From Acidobacteriota bacterium (GTDB lineage Bacteria; Acidobacteriota; Terriglobia; Acidiferrales; UBA7541), in the NCBI GenBank assembly GCA_003223255.1, contig QHYJ01000056.1, forward strand, positions 1 to 38,018: a stretch of DNA of 38,018 nt, given 5' to 3'. Numbering within the stretch: position 1 is the stretch's first letter; each line of letters begins with the position of its first letter. The notes under the pieces are model-generated. The model saw nothing but the letters and a program-made list of their open reading frames with translations. It was not told where the DNA came from and did not search any database. A program made the translations under genes and the position numbers. Shown here piece by piece: positions 26,083 to 33,893 of the stretch.

Positions 26083-26975
26083 TCACGAAAAATCGTAAAC
26101 CGGCGGTTCGCCGCTTGGCCGCGTGTTCCACCGGCCGTGCACCCAAACCCACTGGTCCGGATATTTGCGAATAATATCTTCGAGCACTTTCGCAAACTTC
26201 CGTGTGTTTTCGAGGATATCGCTTTCGGCGTCTCCGGTTCGAATCAGCTCCACCGGAGGCTCGAAACGCAGCCGGTATTTGCCAAGCTGCTCGTCCCAAA
26301 CGGCATAGCCGGGCACAACGGCGGCATCGGTATGTAACGCGAGACGCGCGATCCCTGTGGTGCTGCTGGCCGCTTTTCCAAAAAAGTCGACGAAGACGGC
26401 TTCCGACGGCATGGTGTTCTGGTCCGCGAGAATGCCAATGGTTCCACCTTCTTTCAAAACCTTCAAGGTGACGCGCGCGGACTCGTTTTTGAAGATCGGC
26501 TGGTTGCCCGAAAGGCGGCGATACCCATTGACCAGCACATCGATCCGGCGGTTCTCGATGGGGCGCGCCATGTAGTGCAGCGGGAAACCGTACAGCGCAT
26601 GGGCAAAGGAAGAGAGCTCCCACGCGCCGATATGCCCGGTTAGATAAAGCACACCCGTCCCGCGGCGCTGGCCTGGCCATCGAGAACCACGATCTGCTCA
26701 ATGTTTTGCTTCGTGTATTTCGGAAAGTGCGCGAACTCCGCCGCCATCCAACCGAGATTGCGGAGCATTCGCCGAATGACAGATTTTCGTCGGGCGTCAC
26801 TCCAATCCGGAAAGGCGATGCACAAGTTGATTTCTGCAGTTTTCTGCAATTTCGGCAAACAACCGTAGAGAAATGGTGTCAAAGCGGCGGCCAAGCGGCG
26901 GGCCATGGATCTGGGCATCAGGCCCAGTCCCTTAATGGCCAGCCAGACCGCGGCGTATTCCAGCCGCTCCTTCAT
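26083..26975 (-). pseudogene. LpxL/HtrB-type lipid A acyltransferase, frameshifted
   Basis: Two frames make one protein of about 297 residues. The first (ATG 26975) reads KERLEYAAVWLAIKGLGLMP and [20 protein letters not shown], then leaves frame after LDGQASAAG. The second continues [20 protein letters not shown] with the family HxxxxE motif (His and Glu in HIGAWE), [15 protein letters not shown] and [16 protein letters not shown], all typical of lauroyl/myristoyl acyltransferases. One extra G in the GGG run at about 26658 restores ASAAGTGVLYL. The gene sits directly ahead of lpxD. Either a one-base sequencing error or a recent loss. Confidence 0.75.
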
Positions 26976-27060
26976 CGTGGAACCCCATGGAACGAAAAGG
27001 TCATTGCGCGACAGTATGCAAGAGGTCCGGGAGTGGAACAAAGTCTTTCAATGTTAGTGT

Positions 27061-27066
27061 TAGACT
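27061..27066 (+). promoter_or_regulatory. TAGACT -10-like element before the GT39 gene
   Basis: TAGACT lies 9 nt before the GTG start at 27076, the same geometry as at 1006, 6195 and 29863. No -35 box is clear. Weak on its own. Confidence 0.25.
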
Positions 27067-27075
27067 CAACCTTCC

Positions 27076-28785
27076 GTGACGAAACCAAGGACGCCACCGC
27101 CCGAGAATGCCAGCATCACCCGAGGCGCCTTCCTAGCGTGGAGCATGCTCCTCTGCGCCACGCTTTACATTTGCTACTTCAGCCATCTCGGCGTGCTTGG
27201 ATTCATCGGGCCGGACGAGCCGCGCTATGCCTGGATTGCACGCGACATGATGGAGAGCCACGACTGGGTCACGCCTCGGCTTTATGGAAAACCGTGGTTC
27301 GAGAAGCCACCGCTTTTTTACTGGGGTGCGGGACTCTGTTTCAAATGGTTCGGAGTGCGCGAAGCTGCCGCACGATTGCCCAGCGCCGTTTCTGCGCTGC
27401 TGGCCACGCTCGTGCTGGCCTGGCTGGCATGGAACCTATATGGCGGAGAAACGGCGCGCTGGCTCTTGCTTTTGCTGCCCGCAACCGTGGGCATGATCGG
27501 CTTTTCGCATGCGGCCGCGACCGACATGCCTTTCAGCGCGATGTTCACCATCGCCATGGTCTGGGCGGCGGTGCTCCTCGGCCTGACGCGCGATAAGAAC
27601 ACACCCATCCTTCCACGCACGCCTTGGCTCGCGTTAATTTTGTTTGGTTCCTTCCTTGGACTGGCGGTGCTAGCCAAAGGCCCGGCGGCGATTGTTCTCT
27701 GCGGCGGTGCCGTGTTTTTCTGGGCGCTGCTCACCAAACGTCGGCAGGACGCGCTTCGGCTCCTTCATCCCGTGGCGATTGCCGCTTTTTGCGCGACGGC
27801 GCTGCCCTGGTATGTGCTCTGCGCCCGCCGCAATGCTGATTTCTTGCGTGTCTTCCTCATCGAACACAATTTCAAGCGCTACCTCACCCCCGAATTTCAG
27901 CACATCCAGCCCTTCTGGTTTTACGTGCCCGTACTTCTGGCGGCGCTGCTTCCCTGGCTGGCGCTCTTTCTCTGGACCATAGTTCACGGAGCAGTTGAAT
28001 TTCTGCGTACGCGCCATGCGAACGAATCGACTTGGTTTTTCACCTGCTGGGCCGCGTTTTGTCTTCTGTTCTTTTCTTTTTCGCGGTCCAAACTTCCCGG
28101 ATATATCCTTCCCGCGCTTCCCGCTATTGGCTTGCTACTAGCCCATTCACTCACGGCGATGACGAAAATTCCGCGTTCCCTGCTTCGCGTTGCCTTATTG
28201 CTGTTCTCGCTTTCGCTCATCCTTCCGGTCGCCTTCATTGAACTCCTGGCACCGCGCGTTTCCCCGGGAAACCCACGGTTTGTGACCGGCGTATGCATCA
28301 TCGTGGCCTTGCTGGGAGCGGCGAATTTTCTCTTGGCCCTGTTTGGCAGGCCCCTGCGCAAAAAGGGGCTTCCTCTCCGCGCCGCCGCTTGTGTTCTGCC
28401 GATCCTTGCAGCCACGATGCTCGCCTATTACATTGCGCCGTCGTGCTTCAAGTTCGATCCTTCCGGCAAGACCATCGCCCGACAATTGCAACTGCAGAAC
28501 ATTCCGCTGGGCGAATTGGCCGTGGGCGGGATGAGCCGGGGCCAACACTACAGCCTGAATTTCTGCTTGCACCAGGAGATAAAAGACTGGAGCCAGGAGA
28601 ATCTGCGCAAAGAATACGTGCTCACGGACATGCCCCGCTGCAGGAACTTAACTCCGGTTCCCTTCGCGTGTGAACCAATACCCTTCAACGAACAGACTAC
28701 GGGAGTGTATCTCTATCGGATCCTCATGCCCGGCTCACTTGAGGGACTTGGCAGCGGTGGGGGACAGGTGCAAAAGAAAGAATGA
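27076..28785 (+). CDS. ArnT-like glycosyltransferase (GT39/PMT family)
   Basis: A 569-residue membrane glycosyltransferase that uses a polyprenyl-phosphate sugar. The first periplasmic loop has FIGPDEPRYAWIARDM (catalytic Asp-Glu) and GKPWFEKPPLFYWGAGL, both hallmarks of ArnT and related enzymes. About 11-12 membrane segments follow, for example WLALILFGSFLGLAVLAKGP and AAFCATALPWYVLCARRN, and SKLPGYILPALPAIGLLLAH, then a soluble C-terminal domain. It likely sugars lipid A or another envelope lipid; the acceptor is unknown. The start is GTG without a good ribosome binding site. It is divergent from the lpxL-like gene and overlaps the next, convergent gene by 51 nt. Confidence 0.85.
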   Translation: MTKPRTPPPENASITRGAFLAWSMLLCATLYICYFSHLGVLGFIGPDEPRYAWIARDMMESHDWVTPRLYGKPWFEKPPLFYWGAGLCFKWFGVREAAARLPSAVSALLATLVLAWLAWNLYGGETARWLLLLLPATVGMIGFSHAAATDMPFSAMFTIAMVWAAVLLGLTRDKNTPILPRTPWLALILFGSFLGLAVLAKGPAAIVLCGGAVFFWALLTKRRQDALRLLHPVAIAAFCATALPWYVLCARRNADFLRVFLIEHNFKRYLTPEFQHIQPFWFYVPVLLAALLPWLALFLWTIVHGAVEFLRTRHANESTWFFTCWAAFCLLFFSFSRSKLPGYILPALPAIGLLLAHSLTAMTKIPRSLLRVALLLFSLSLILPVAFIELLAPRVSPGNPRFVTGVCIIVALLGAANFLLALFGRPLRKKGLPLRAAACVLPILAATMLAYYIAPSCFKFDPSGKTIARQLQLQNIPLGELAVGGMSRGQHYSLNFCLHQEIKDWSQENLRKEYVLTDMPRCRNLTPVPFACEPIPFNEQTTGVYLYRILMPGSLEGLGSGGGQVQKKE

Positions 28786-29676
28786 CACCACACGGTTCTC
28801 GTAATCGCGCTTTTCCTGATCGCTCAAGCCCACAAAATTGCCATGCGCGATGATGGCCTCCTCACGAGGCTCAGGAGCTTCGAGGAACATCTGGCGGGTG
28901 ATCGCGGCCATGTCCGGATCATCCTGCGCCTGAACAAACAGCATGGGGACACCGCAGAGCGCCAGAAGCTTGCTGGAGAGCGGCGGATCGCGCCGGTGGG
29001 CGTTGTTGAGGTAACCGAAACTAAGCTGCGTGAAACGAACCATAAAAGGAAATGGGCCCAGGCCGTTCCGCTCAACTCCGACCCTCACCATCTGCTCTGG
29101 GTCGTCATACACGGAATCCAAAATGAGTGCGCGAATGCGTTTGTCGCCCTCCGCTTCGCGCAACGCGGCATAGGCGCCGAGGTTATAGCCCCACAATCCG
29201 AAGCGAGTAGGATCCAGATCGTCGCGGGCAGCGAGAGTGTTGACGGCTTTATTCAACTCCTCAGCTTCGCGATAACCCAATGTGCTCATTCCCGCGTTGG
29301 CGCCATGCGCGGCAAAGTCAAAAACGAATACATTGTACTGGTGGTCTTGCAATGCAGAGACCAGCGTCAACAACTCGCCGCGGCTGGACTCGTAACCATG
29401 GCATAGGACGATGGTCGGCCCGCGTCGCACGCCAGGGAAGAACCATCCTTCCCGCTTGCCGAGCTCCGGCACTTGGAAATCCATCACTTCAGGATGCCCG
29501 GGAAAGCTGGCCATGCTGATTTCGGGCGCGCTGCGCTGGGGCTTGACGATGCGATAGACAAGAAATCCGGCAATCGCCGACGTCGTCAGCACAGCAAATA
29601 ACGCCAGCGCCAGTAAGAGTGTCAGTATTCTTGTGTACCACCGCGATGGATACCGCAGTTCCGAGAAGATTTGCAT
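28735..29676 (-). CDS. Membrane-anchored alpha/beta hydrolase-like protein with Asn in place of the catalytic Ser
   Basis: A 313-residue protein. One N-terminal membrane anchor (about 16-42, ILTLLLALALFAVLTTSAIA) is followed by a periplasmic alpha/beta hydrolase domain: GPTIVLCHGYESSRGE (oxyanion strand), VFVFDFAAHGANAG, the nucleophile elbow GLWGYNLGAYAAL, VQAQDDPDM (acid) and IIAHGNFVGLS (His). The elbow should read GxSxG, but codon 165 is AAC (Asn), one base from AGC (Ser). Other parts are intact. It may be inactive, bind a ligand, or reflect one substitution. It overlaps the convergent glycosyltransferase gene at its 3' end. Confidence 0.8.
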   Translation of the reverse strand: MQIFSELRYPSRWYTRILTLLLALALFAVLTTSAIAGFLVYRIVKPQRSAPEISMASFPGHPEVMDFQVPELGKREGWFFPGVRRGPTIVLCHGYESSRGELLTLVSALQDHQYNVFVFDFAAHGANAGMSTLGYREAEELNKAVNTLAARDDLDPTRFGLWGYNLGAYAALREAEGDKRIRALILDSVYDDPEQMVRVGVERNGLGPFPFMVRFTQLSFGYLNNAHRRDPPLSSKLLALCGVPMLFVQAQDDPDMAAITRQMFLEAPEPREEAIIAHGNFVGLSDQEKRDYENRVVSFFLLHLSPTAAKSLK

Positions 29677-29862
29677 GCGTCGCCTGAGCCGCTCGCGTGC
29701 GCGGCGCCTCTCGCTTTTCGTTCCTCTAGCTCCTTGTTAAAAAAGTCGCCGCAAACCAGCCTAGCACATACGTCGTTGCACACTTTGAAAAGCCGCCCGC
29801 GGTGTGTCGGATTCGTATCACGCCCTCGAACGGTCTTTCCAGACGGGCTTGCGCGAATCGGC

Positions 29863-29868
29863 TATGAT
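29863..29868 (+). promoter_or_regulatory. TATGAT -10 element before the GNAT gene
   Basis: TATGAT matches the -10 consensus at 5 of 6 positions and ends 9 nt before ATG 29878. No good -35 box is seen. It fits the near-leaderless arrangement of other genes in the window. Confidence 0.35.
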
Positions 29869-29877
29869 AGAGGCATC

Positions 29878-30840
29878 ATGGCGGGGGCGCACCAAATCCG
29901 CGTGCCCATGAACATTGTCGACTTGCGGCAAACCACCGTGCGTCAAATTGAGCCGCTTCTCGAGGAAGAGGCGCGTCACTGGCGCGATGAACTGCATTGG
30001 GATTACCGCGGGGCGCTGGAGCTGATCAAGCGCTTCATGGAAGCGCGCGCGCTGGCAGGCTGCGTAGCGTTCGAGACCGGCACGGCAGCGGGCTACTCGT
30101 TTTACGTTCTTGAAGAGCAAAAAGGGCTCATCGGCGGCCTTTACGTTTCTTCCAAATTTGCGCAAGAAGCTTTGGGACGAAGGCTGCTCGAAGAAATGCT
30201 CTTCTCGATGCGGGCGATTCCGCATCTTTTGCGCATCGAAGCGCAGCTCATGCCCTTCAGCGGCCCGGTCGACGCGCCGCTGTCCGACCATGGCTTCCGG
30301 CTTTACACCCGCCAATTTATGCTTCTGGATTTGCACCGAATGGGGGAATCGAAAGCCGGCGCTTCGGGCGGCCTGAGGCTCGCTCGTTGGAACGACCGCT
30401 ACTTTGAACCTTGCGCCAAGCTGATTTACCTGGCTTACGCCAACCACGTGGACGGTGAAATCAACGATCAGTACCACAGCCGAACCGGCGCACTGAAGTT
30501 TCTGAAGAACATTATCCTGCTCCCGGGATGCGGCCAGTTTGTTCCGGGCACGTCATTTGTTCTCCACGAGCCCGGCAGCGATGACTTGGTGGCCGCCGTC
30601 CTGACCAGCGAAGTTTCTTCGGGCGTGGGTCACACCACGCAGGTCTGCGTCTTGCCCGGCTTTCAGGGACATGGCATCGGCCGCATGCTCATGCAGACTT
30701 CTGGGGAGGCGTTGCGCTCGATGAAGTTTCGCGAGTTGACGCTCACCGTCACCTCCGACAATCGCACCGCGGTGCAACTCTACGAGAAGCTCGGCTTCCA
30801 GACCATCAAGTCGTTTACCGCGGGCGTCTGGCCGCGGTGA
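29878..30840 (+). CDS. GNAT family N-acetyltransferase, two-domain
   Basis: A 320-residue protein with two GNAT-like halves. The N-terminal half is degenerate (GTAAGYSFYVLEEQKGLIGG, then SSKFAQEALGRRLLEEML). The C-terminal half has the acetyl-CoA pyrophosphate loop in VCVLPGFQGHGIGRMLMQ, then LTVTSDNRTAVQLYEKLGF, the usual end of the fold. It likely moves an acetyl group to an amine of unknown identity in the cytoplasm. The frame is open upstream to 29671, but ATG 29878 (or ATG 29908) lies where the domain begins. It is divergent from the hydrolase gene. Confidence 0.8.
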   Translation: MAGAHQIRVPMNIVDLRQTTVRQIEPLLEEEARHWRDELHWDYRGALELIKRFMEARALAGCVAFETGTAAGYSFYVLEEQKGLIGGLYVSSKFAQEALGRRLLEEMLFSMRAIPHLLRIEAQLMPFSGPVDAPLSDHGFRLYTRQFMLLDLHRMGESKAGASGGLRLARWNDRYFEPCAKLIYLAYANHVDGEINDQYHSRTGALKFLKNIILLPGCGQFVPGTSFVLHEPGSDDLVAAVLTSEVSSGVGHTTQVCVLPGFQGHGIGRMLMQTSGEALRSMKFRELTLTVTSDNRTAVQLYEKLGFQTIKSFTAGVWPR

Positions 30841-30843
30841 CGC

Positions 30844-31008
30844 TCAATCCGTTTCTATTTCGAATTCGACGCCACACTCGATATCGCTGGCGGGGTCGCA
30901 AAAATTTACGAGATGGAAGGGCTCAATCAGAAAGCCTTCGCGTGAACTCGCAGACATCACGGCGGACACGGGCACCACGAACAGAACCATCACGGCCTTC
31001 TTTTTCAT
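30844..31008 (-). CDS. Small exported peptide with two Cys
   Basis: A 54-residue frame. It begins with a signal peptide: MKKK, then a hydrophobic stretch AVMVLFVVPVSAVMSA. The mature part (about 33 residues) reads FLIEPFHLVNF and CDPASDIECGVEFEIETD: two Cys seven residues apart and an acidic tail. AGAGG lies 5 nt before ATG 31008. It follows the M19 gene by 45 nt on the same strand and ends 3 nt from the convergent GNAT gene. I do not recognise a family. The Cys pair could form a disulfide. Its shortness means chance coding is possible, but start, ribosome binding site and signal peptide agree. Confidence 0.5.
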   Translation of the reverse strand: MKKKAVMVLFVVPVSAVMSASSREGFLIEPFHLVNFCDPASDIECGVEFEIETD

Positions 31009-31053
31009 GGGAACCTCTCACCGAGAGAAGGAACTACTCTTTGCCGAACGATT

Positions 31054-32196
31054 TCAGACCGTCCAGATCTCCTTCAGCACGCGGCGGAAATTGCCGCCCA
31101 AGATAGCTTCGATGTTGGCGTCGCTGTACTTGCGGCGGATTAAGGCCTCGGCAAGGTCGAAGGGCCGCTTGGCAAAAGTGTAGCCGTCGATGTCGTTCTT
31201 CTCGCGGAATCCGTAACTGCTCTTGTATCCCGAGCGCAACTGCGTGGTCTCTTCGGGAGACAGCGCATCGTATCCCAGCAGATCCGTATCGCTTCCCACG
31301 CCGACGTGCTCGACACCCACGAGTTTCGCAACATAATCGTAGTGCTCCAGCATGGCATCCATCCCCGTCGGCTCTTTGGGGCTTACGAACATGCGCACTT
31401 CCGTGATGCCCATGACGCCGCCCCTGGCGGCCATGGCTTTGATAGCCTCATCGGTCTTGCAGCGCGGGTGATTGGGATTCAGCGCGCGGCAATTCGAATG
31501 GGTGATGAGCACCGGCTTTTTCGAAAGCTCAAAAGCGTCCAGCGTAGTTTTGTCACCACAATGGGAAACATCCACCGCCATCCCGACCTTGTTCATGCGC
31601 TCGACAATGCTTACGCCAAAATCTGAAAGTCCCTCGTCGCGCCGCTCTGTGGAGCCATTGCCGATCAGCGTGCGCGCGTTGTAGGTGAGCTGCGAGACGC
31701 GCTGGCCCACCCCGTAGAAATAATCGACATCGTCCGCTTTGCGAAAATGTTCGGAGTTTTGAATTCCGAGGATGAGGCCCACTTTTCCTGAACCTTTAAT
31801 GCCTTCAAGGCGTGCCGGAGTATCCGCGCGTTCGAACCAGGCATCGTGCCGCGCCAAAAAGCTGTTGTAGCCGGACAGGAACTGCAGCGTTTCAAGATAC
31901 GCATCGGTGCCGCCGGTACCGATCGCGATATGGAAAACGTTAATGCCCGAGTTTTTGTACGGGGCGTAGTCCGCCGCCTTGAAGTTCTCGGGGTTGCCAA
32001 GCATCAACCGGGTCTTGCTGGGACTGATCCACAACGGAGCAAGCATGTCGATGACCGTCGAACGCTCGACCAGCTCAATCGCGCGTGTCGAATACTGGGG
32101 TCCGCCGGCAAACAGCAGATAGCGCCCGCGATTGATCATCGCCGCACCAAAAACAGCGCTGCCTGCTCCCGACTTCAGAAAATTTCTGCGATTCAT
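31054..32196 (-). CDS. Tat-exported M19 (membrane dipeptidase)-like protein, divergent metal site
   Basis: A 380-residue protein with a perfect Tat signal (NRRNFLKSGAGSAVFGAAM). The TIM-barrel of renal-dipeptidase family M19 is clear: SQLTYNARTLIGNG, GMAVDVSHCGDKTTLDAFEL, KPVLITHSNCRALNPNHPR, GVEHVGVGSDTDL and GGNFRRVLKEI. The two later zinc His (SH, THSN), the Arg (HPR) and the late Asp are present. The early HxD is missing (VIDMLAPLW, where VDGHND is expected), and the bridging Glu region reads LGIQNSEHF. It is either a mono-metal or a non-catalytic subfamily. ATG 32196 is chosen for the Tat signal and a GAGG upstream. It lies upstream of the small exported peptide. Confidence 0.82.
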   Translation of the reverse strand: MNRRNFLKSGAGSAVFGAAMINRGRYLLFAGGPQYSTRAIELVERSTVIDMLAPLWISPSKTRLMLGNPENFKAADYAPYKNSGINVFHIAIGTGGTDAYLETLQFLSGYNSFLARHDAWFERADTPARLEGIKGSGKVGLILGIQNSEHFRKADDVDYFYGVGQRVSQLTYNARTLIGNGSTERRDEGLSDFGVSIVERMNKVGMAVDVSHCGDKTTLDAFELSKKPVLITHSNCRALNPNHPRCKTDEAIKAMAARGGVMGITEVRMFVSPKEPTGMDAMLEHYDYVAKLVGVEHVGVGSDTDLLGYDALSPEETTQLRSGYKSSYGFREKNDIDGYTFAKRPFDLAEALIRRKYSDANIEAILGGNFRRVLKEIWTV

Positions 32197-32257
32197 CTCC
32201 GTCCTCGCCTCCACACAGCACTCCCCGCGACACGGACCGAACCATCTCGGCACGCGG

Positions 32258-32725
32258 TTACTTTTTGACGGCGTGCTCTTTCAACAGATTCTTTAGCTCG
32301 CTCATGAATTCCTGCACGTCCTTGAAGTCCAGGTACACCGAAGCGAAGCGCACGTAGGCGACCTTGTCCAGCTTTTTCAGGCAGTTCATAATCATTTCGC
32401 CGATTTCCGTGGTAGTCAGTTCGCGCTCGGTGGACTCGTGCACCACGCCTTCCACTTCGTCCACGATGCTTTCCAGTTTCGGCGTGGCCACGGGCCGCTT
32501 TTCGCAGGCCTTCAAAAGCCCCTGCAGGATCTTTTGCCTTTCGAAGCGTTCCCGACGCCCGTCCTTCTTAATGACCATGTAGGGAATCTCATCGATGCGC
32601 TCATAGGTAGTAAAGCGCCGGCTGCACTTCAAGCACTCGCGGCGGCGGCGGATGGTGTCTCCGCCGCGGCCTTCCCGCGAATCGATTACTTTGTCGTCCA
32701 CATGCGCGCAAAAAGGGCACTTCAC
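32258..32725 (-). CDS. nrdR: NrdR, transcriptional repressor of ribonucleotide reductase genes
   Basis: A 155-residue protein of standard NrdR length. The N-terminal zinc ribbon has Cys3, Cys6, Cys31 and Cys34 (KCPFCAHVDDKVIDSRE, then CLKCSRRFTTYER). The ATP-cone follows (VIKKDGRRERFERQKILQGL, and VAYVRFASVYLDFKDVQEFM). NrdR binds ATP/dATP and NrdR boxes to switch off nrd genes. It is in line with the M19 gene downstream (61-nt gap) and the flippase-like gene upstream. No NrdR box or nrd gene was found here. Confidence 0.95.
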   Translation of the reverse strand: MKCPFCAHVDDKVIDSREGRGGDTIRRRRECLKCSRRFTTYERIDEIPYMVIKKDGRRERFERQKILQGLLKACEKRPVATPKLESIVDEVEGVVHESTERELTTTEIGEMIMNCLKKLDKVAYVRFASVYLDFKDVQEFMSELKNLLKEHAVKK

Positions 32726-32755
32726 AGGGCCGGATTCTCCTTGCTAGCCAGGTGC

Positions 32756-33817
32756 TTAGCCCGCCGTCTCTTTCTCGTGTTCGGCCAACCCGCGCAATTC
32801 GCCCAGGGACATACCTTCCTGAATCAGGAGTGGCACACCTGCAAGACAGCAGGCCGCAAAACCAATCAGCCAGAGCACGATTGCCGCGGCGGTTGCCGGC
32901 TCTGTTTCTACCGCAAATATCTTCGTATACACAAGCACCGAAGCGAGCTGCGCCCCGCCTCCGACCGCGGGCAACTGCACCACGGATCCCACCAGCGAAA
33001 ACGCCATGACCAGCATGACATCGCCCAAGCTGAGCGTGCCAAGTGTTCCACCAAAACTTCGCGTTGCCCAGAAATATACCAGCAGAACCAGGAACCAGTG
33101 CACCGCGGAATAGAAGATAGCCAACAGCAGATCGCCCAGGTTACGGATGGCTTGCACACCACGCACGAAGCCAAGCAATTTTCCCGCAAGGGATCGGCGC
33201 CACCCGGGCGCTTCGCGCCAGCCCTGAAGCCGACGTTCCAATACCGCTGTCCCGTGGAGCCGTAAGTACACGAGAAACAGCGCCGCTGCGCTCACTCCCG
33301 CGAATAACAGGGTGCCGGCGGTTCTGGCCGCCGTTGACAGAGCCGCGCCCGTTTCTTCGTTGCCCGCGTGCGCATTAAAAAGAACTAATGCCAACGCCGA
33401 AATCACCGCAGTGCTCGCAAAATCGAACAATCGCTCGAGCGCGTAAATGCCAAACATGTCCGCGTAAGGAAGTTTTTCCTTTCGAGACAGCAACACAGGC
33501 CGAACCGGTTCGCCGGCTCGCCCCAGCATGAAAGTCGCGGCAAACCCCGCGAGCGTCATCTTGTAAATAACCCAAAAGCGCGAAGTACCGAGATTGCCCT
33601 GAAACAATTGCCAGCGCAGCGCCCGAATCGCATAGCAGCCGTAAATCACCACTACCGGGAGCAACAACAGATAGAGATTTGCGCCTGCAACCGCGCGCAG
33701 CAGTTTTTGTCCGCTGAAATTCGCTTTGTGGATGAAGCCGGTAGACTGGTATACAACAAATCCGCCCAAAACCAGGCCAGCCAGAATGATAAGAAATTTC
33801 CTCGACGATGTTTGCAT
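32756..33817 (-). CDS. UPF0104/LPG synthase-like membrane protein (AglD/MprF flippase domain family)
   Basis: A 353-residue protein with about eight membrane segments (for example FLIILAGLVLGGFVVYQ, NLYLLLLPVVVIYGCYAIRA and LLLAIFYSAVHWFLVLLVYF). The family signature is seen in LAGFAATFMLGRAGEPVRPV (GRxGEpvRP) and MAFSLVGSVVQLPAVGGGAQ. This family includes the membrane half of MprF and other putative lipid flippases. No lysyl transfer domain is present, so it probably moves or handles a lipid; the substrate is unknown. It is in the same strand run as the FAD oxidoreductase and nrdR. Confidence 0.8.
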   Translation of the reverse strand: MQTSSRKFLIILAGLVLGGFVVYQSTGFIHKANFSGQKLLRAVAGANLYLLLLPVVVIYGCYAIRALRWQLFQGNLGTSRFWVIYKMTLAGFAATFMLGRAGEPVRPVLLSRKEKLPYADMFGIYALERLFDFASTAVISALALVLFNAHAGNEETGAALSTAARTAGTLLFAGVSAAALFLVYLRLHGTAVLERRLQGWREAPGWRRSLAGKLLGFVRGVQAIRNLGDLLLAIFYSAVHWFLVLLVYFWATRSFGGTLGTLSLGDVMLVMAFSLVGSVVQLPAVGGGAQLASVLVYTKIFAVETEPATAAAIVLWLIGFAACCLAGVPLLIQEGMSLGELRGLAEHEKETAG

Positions 33818-33893
33818 GCGCTGGCCAGACTATCGGGAGCTACCCAGCGCGTCAAGTTGGGGAAAACGAGCATCGGCTGAACCGGCAATTTGT

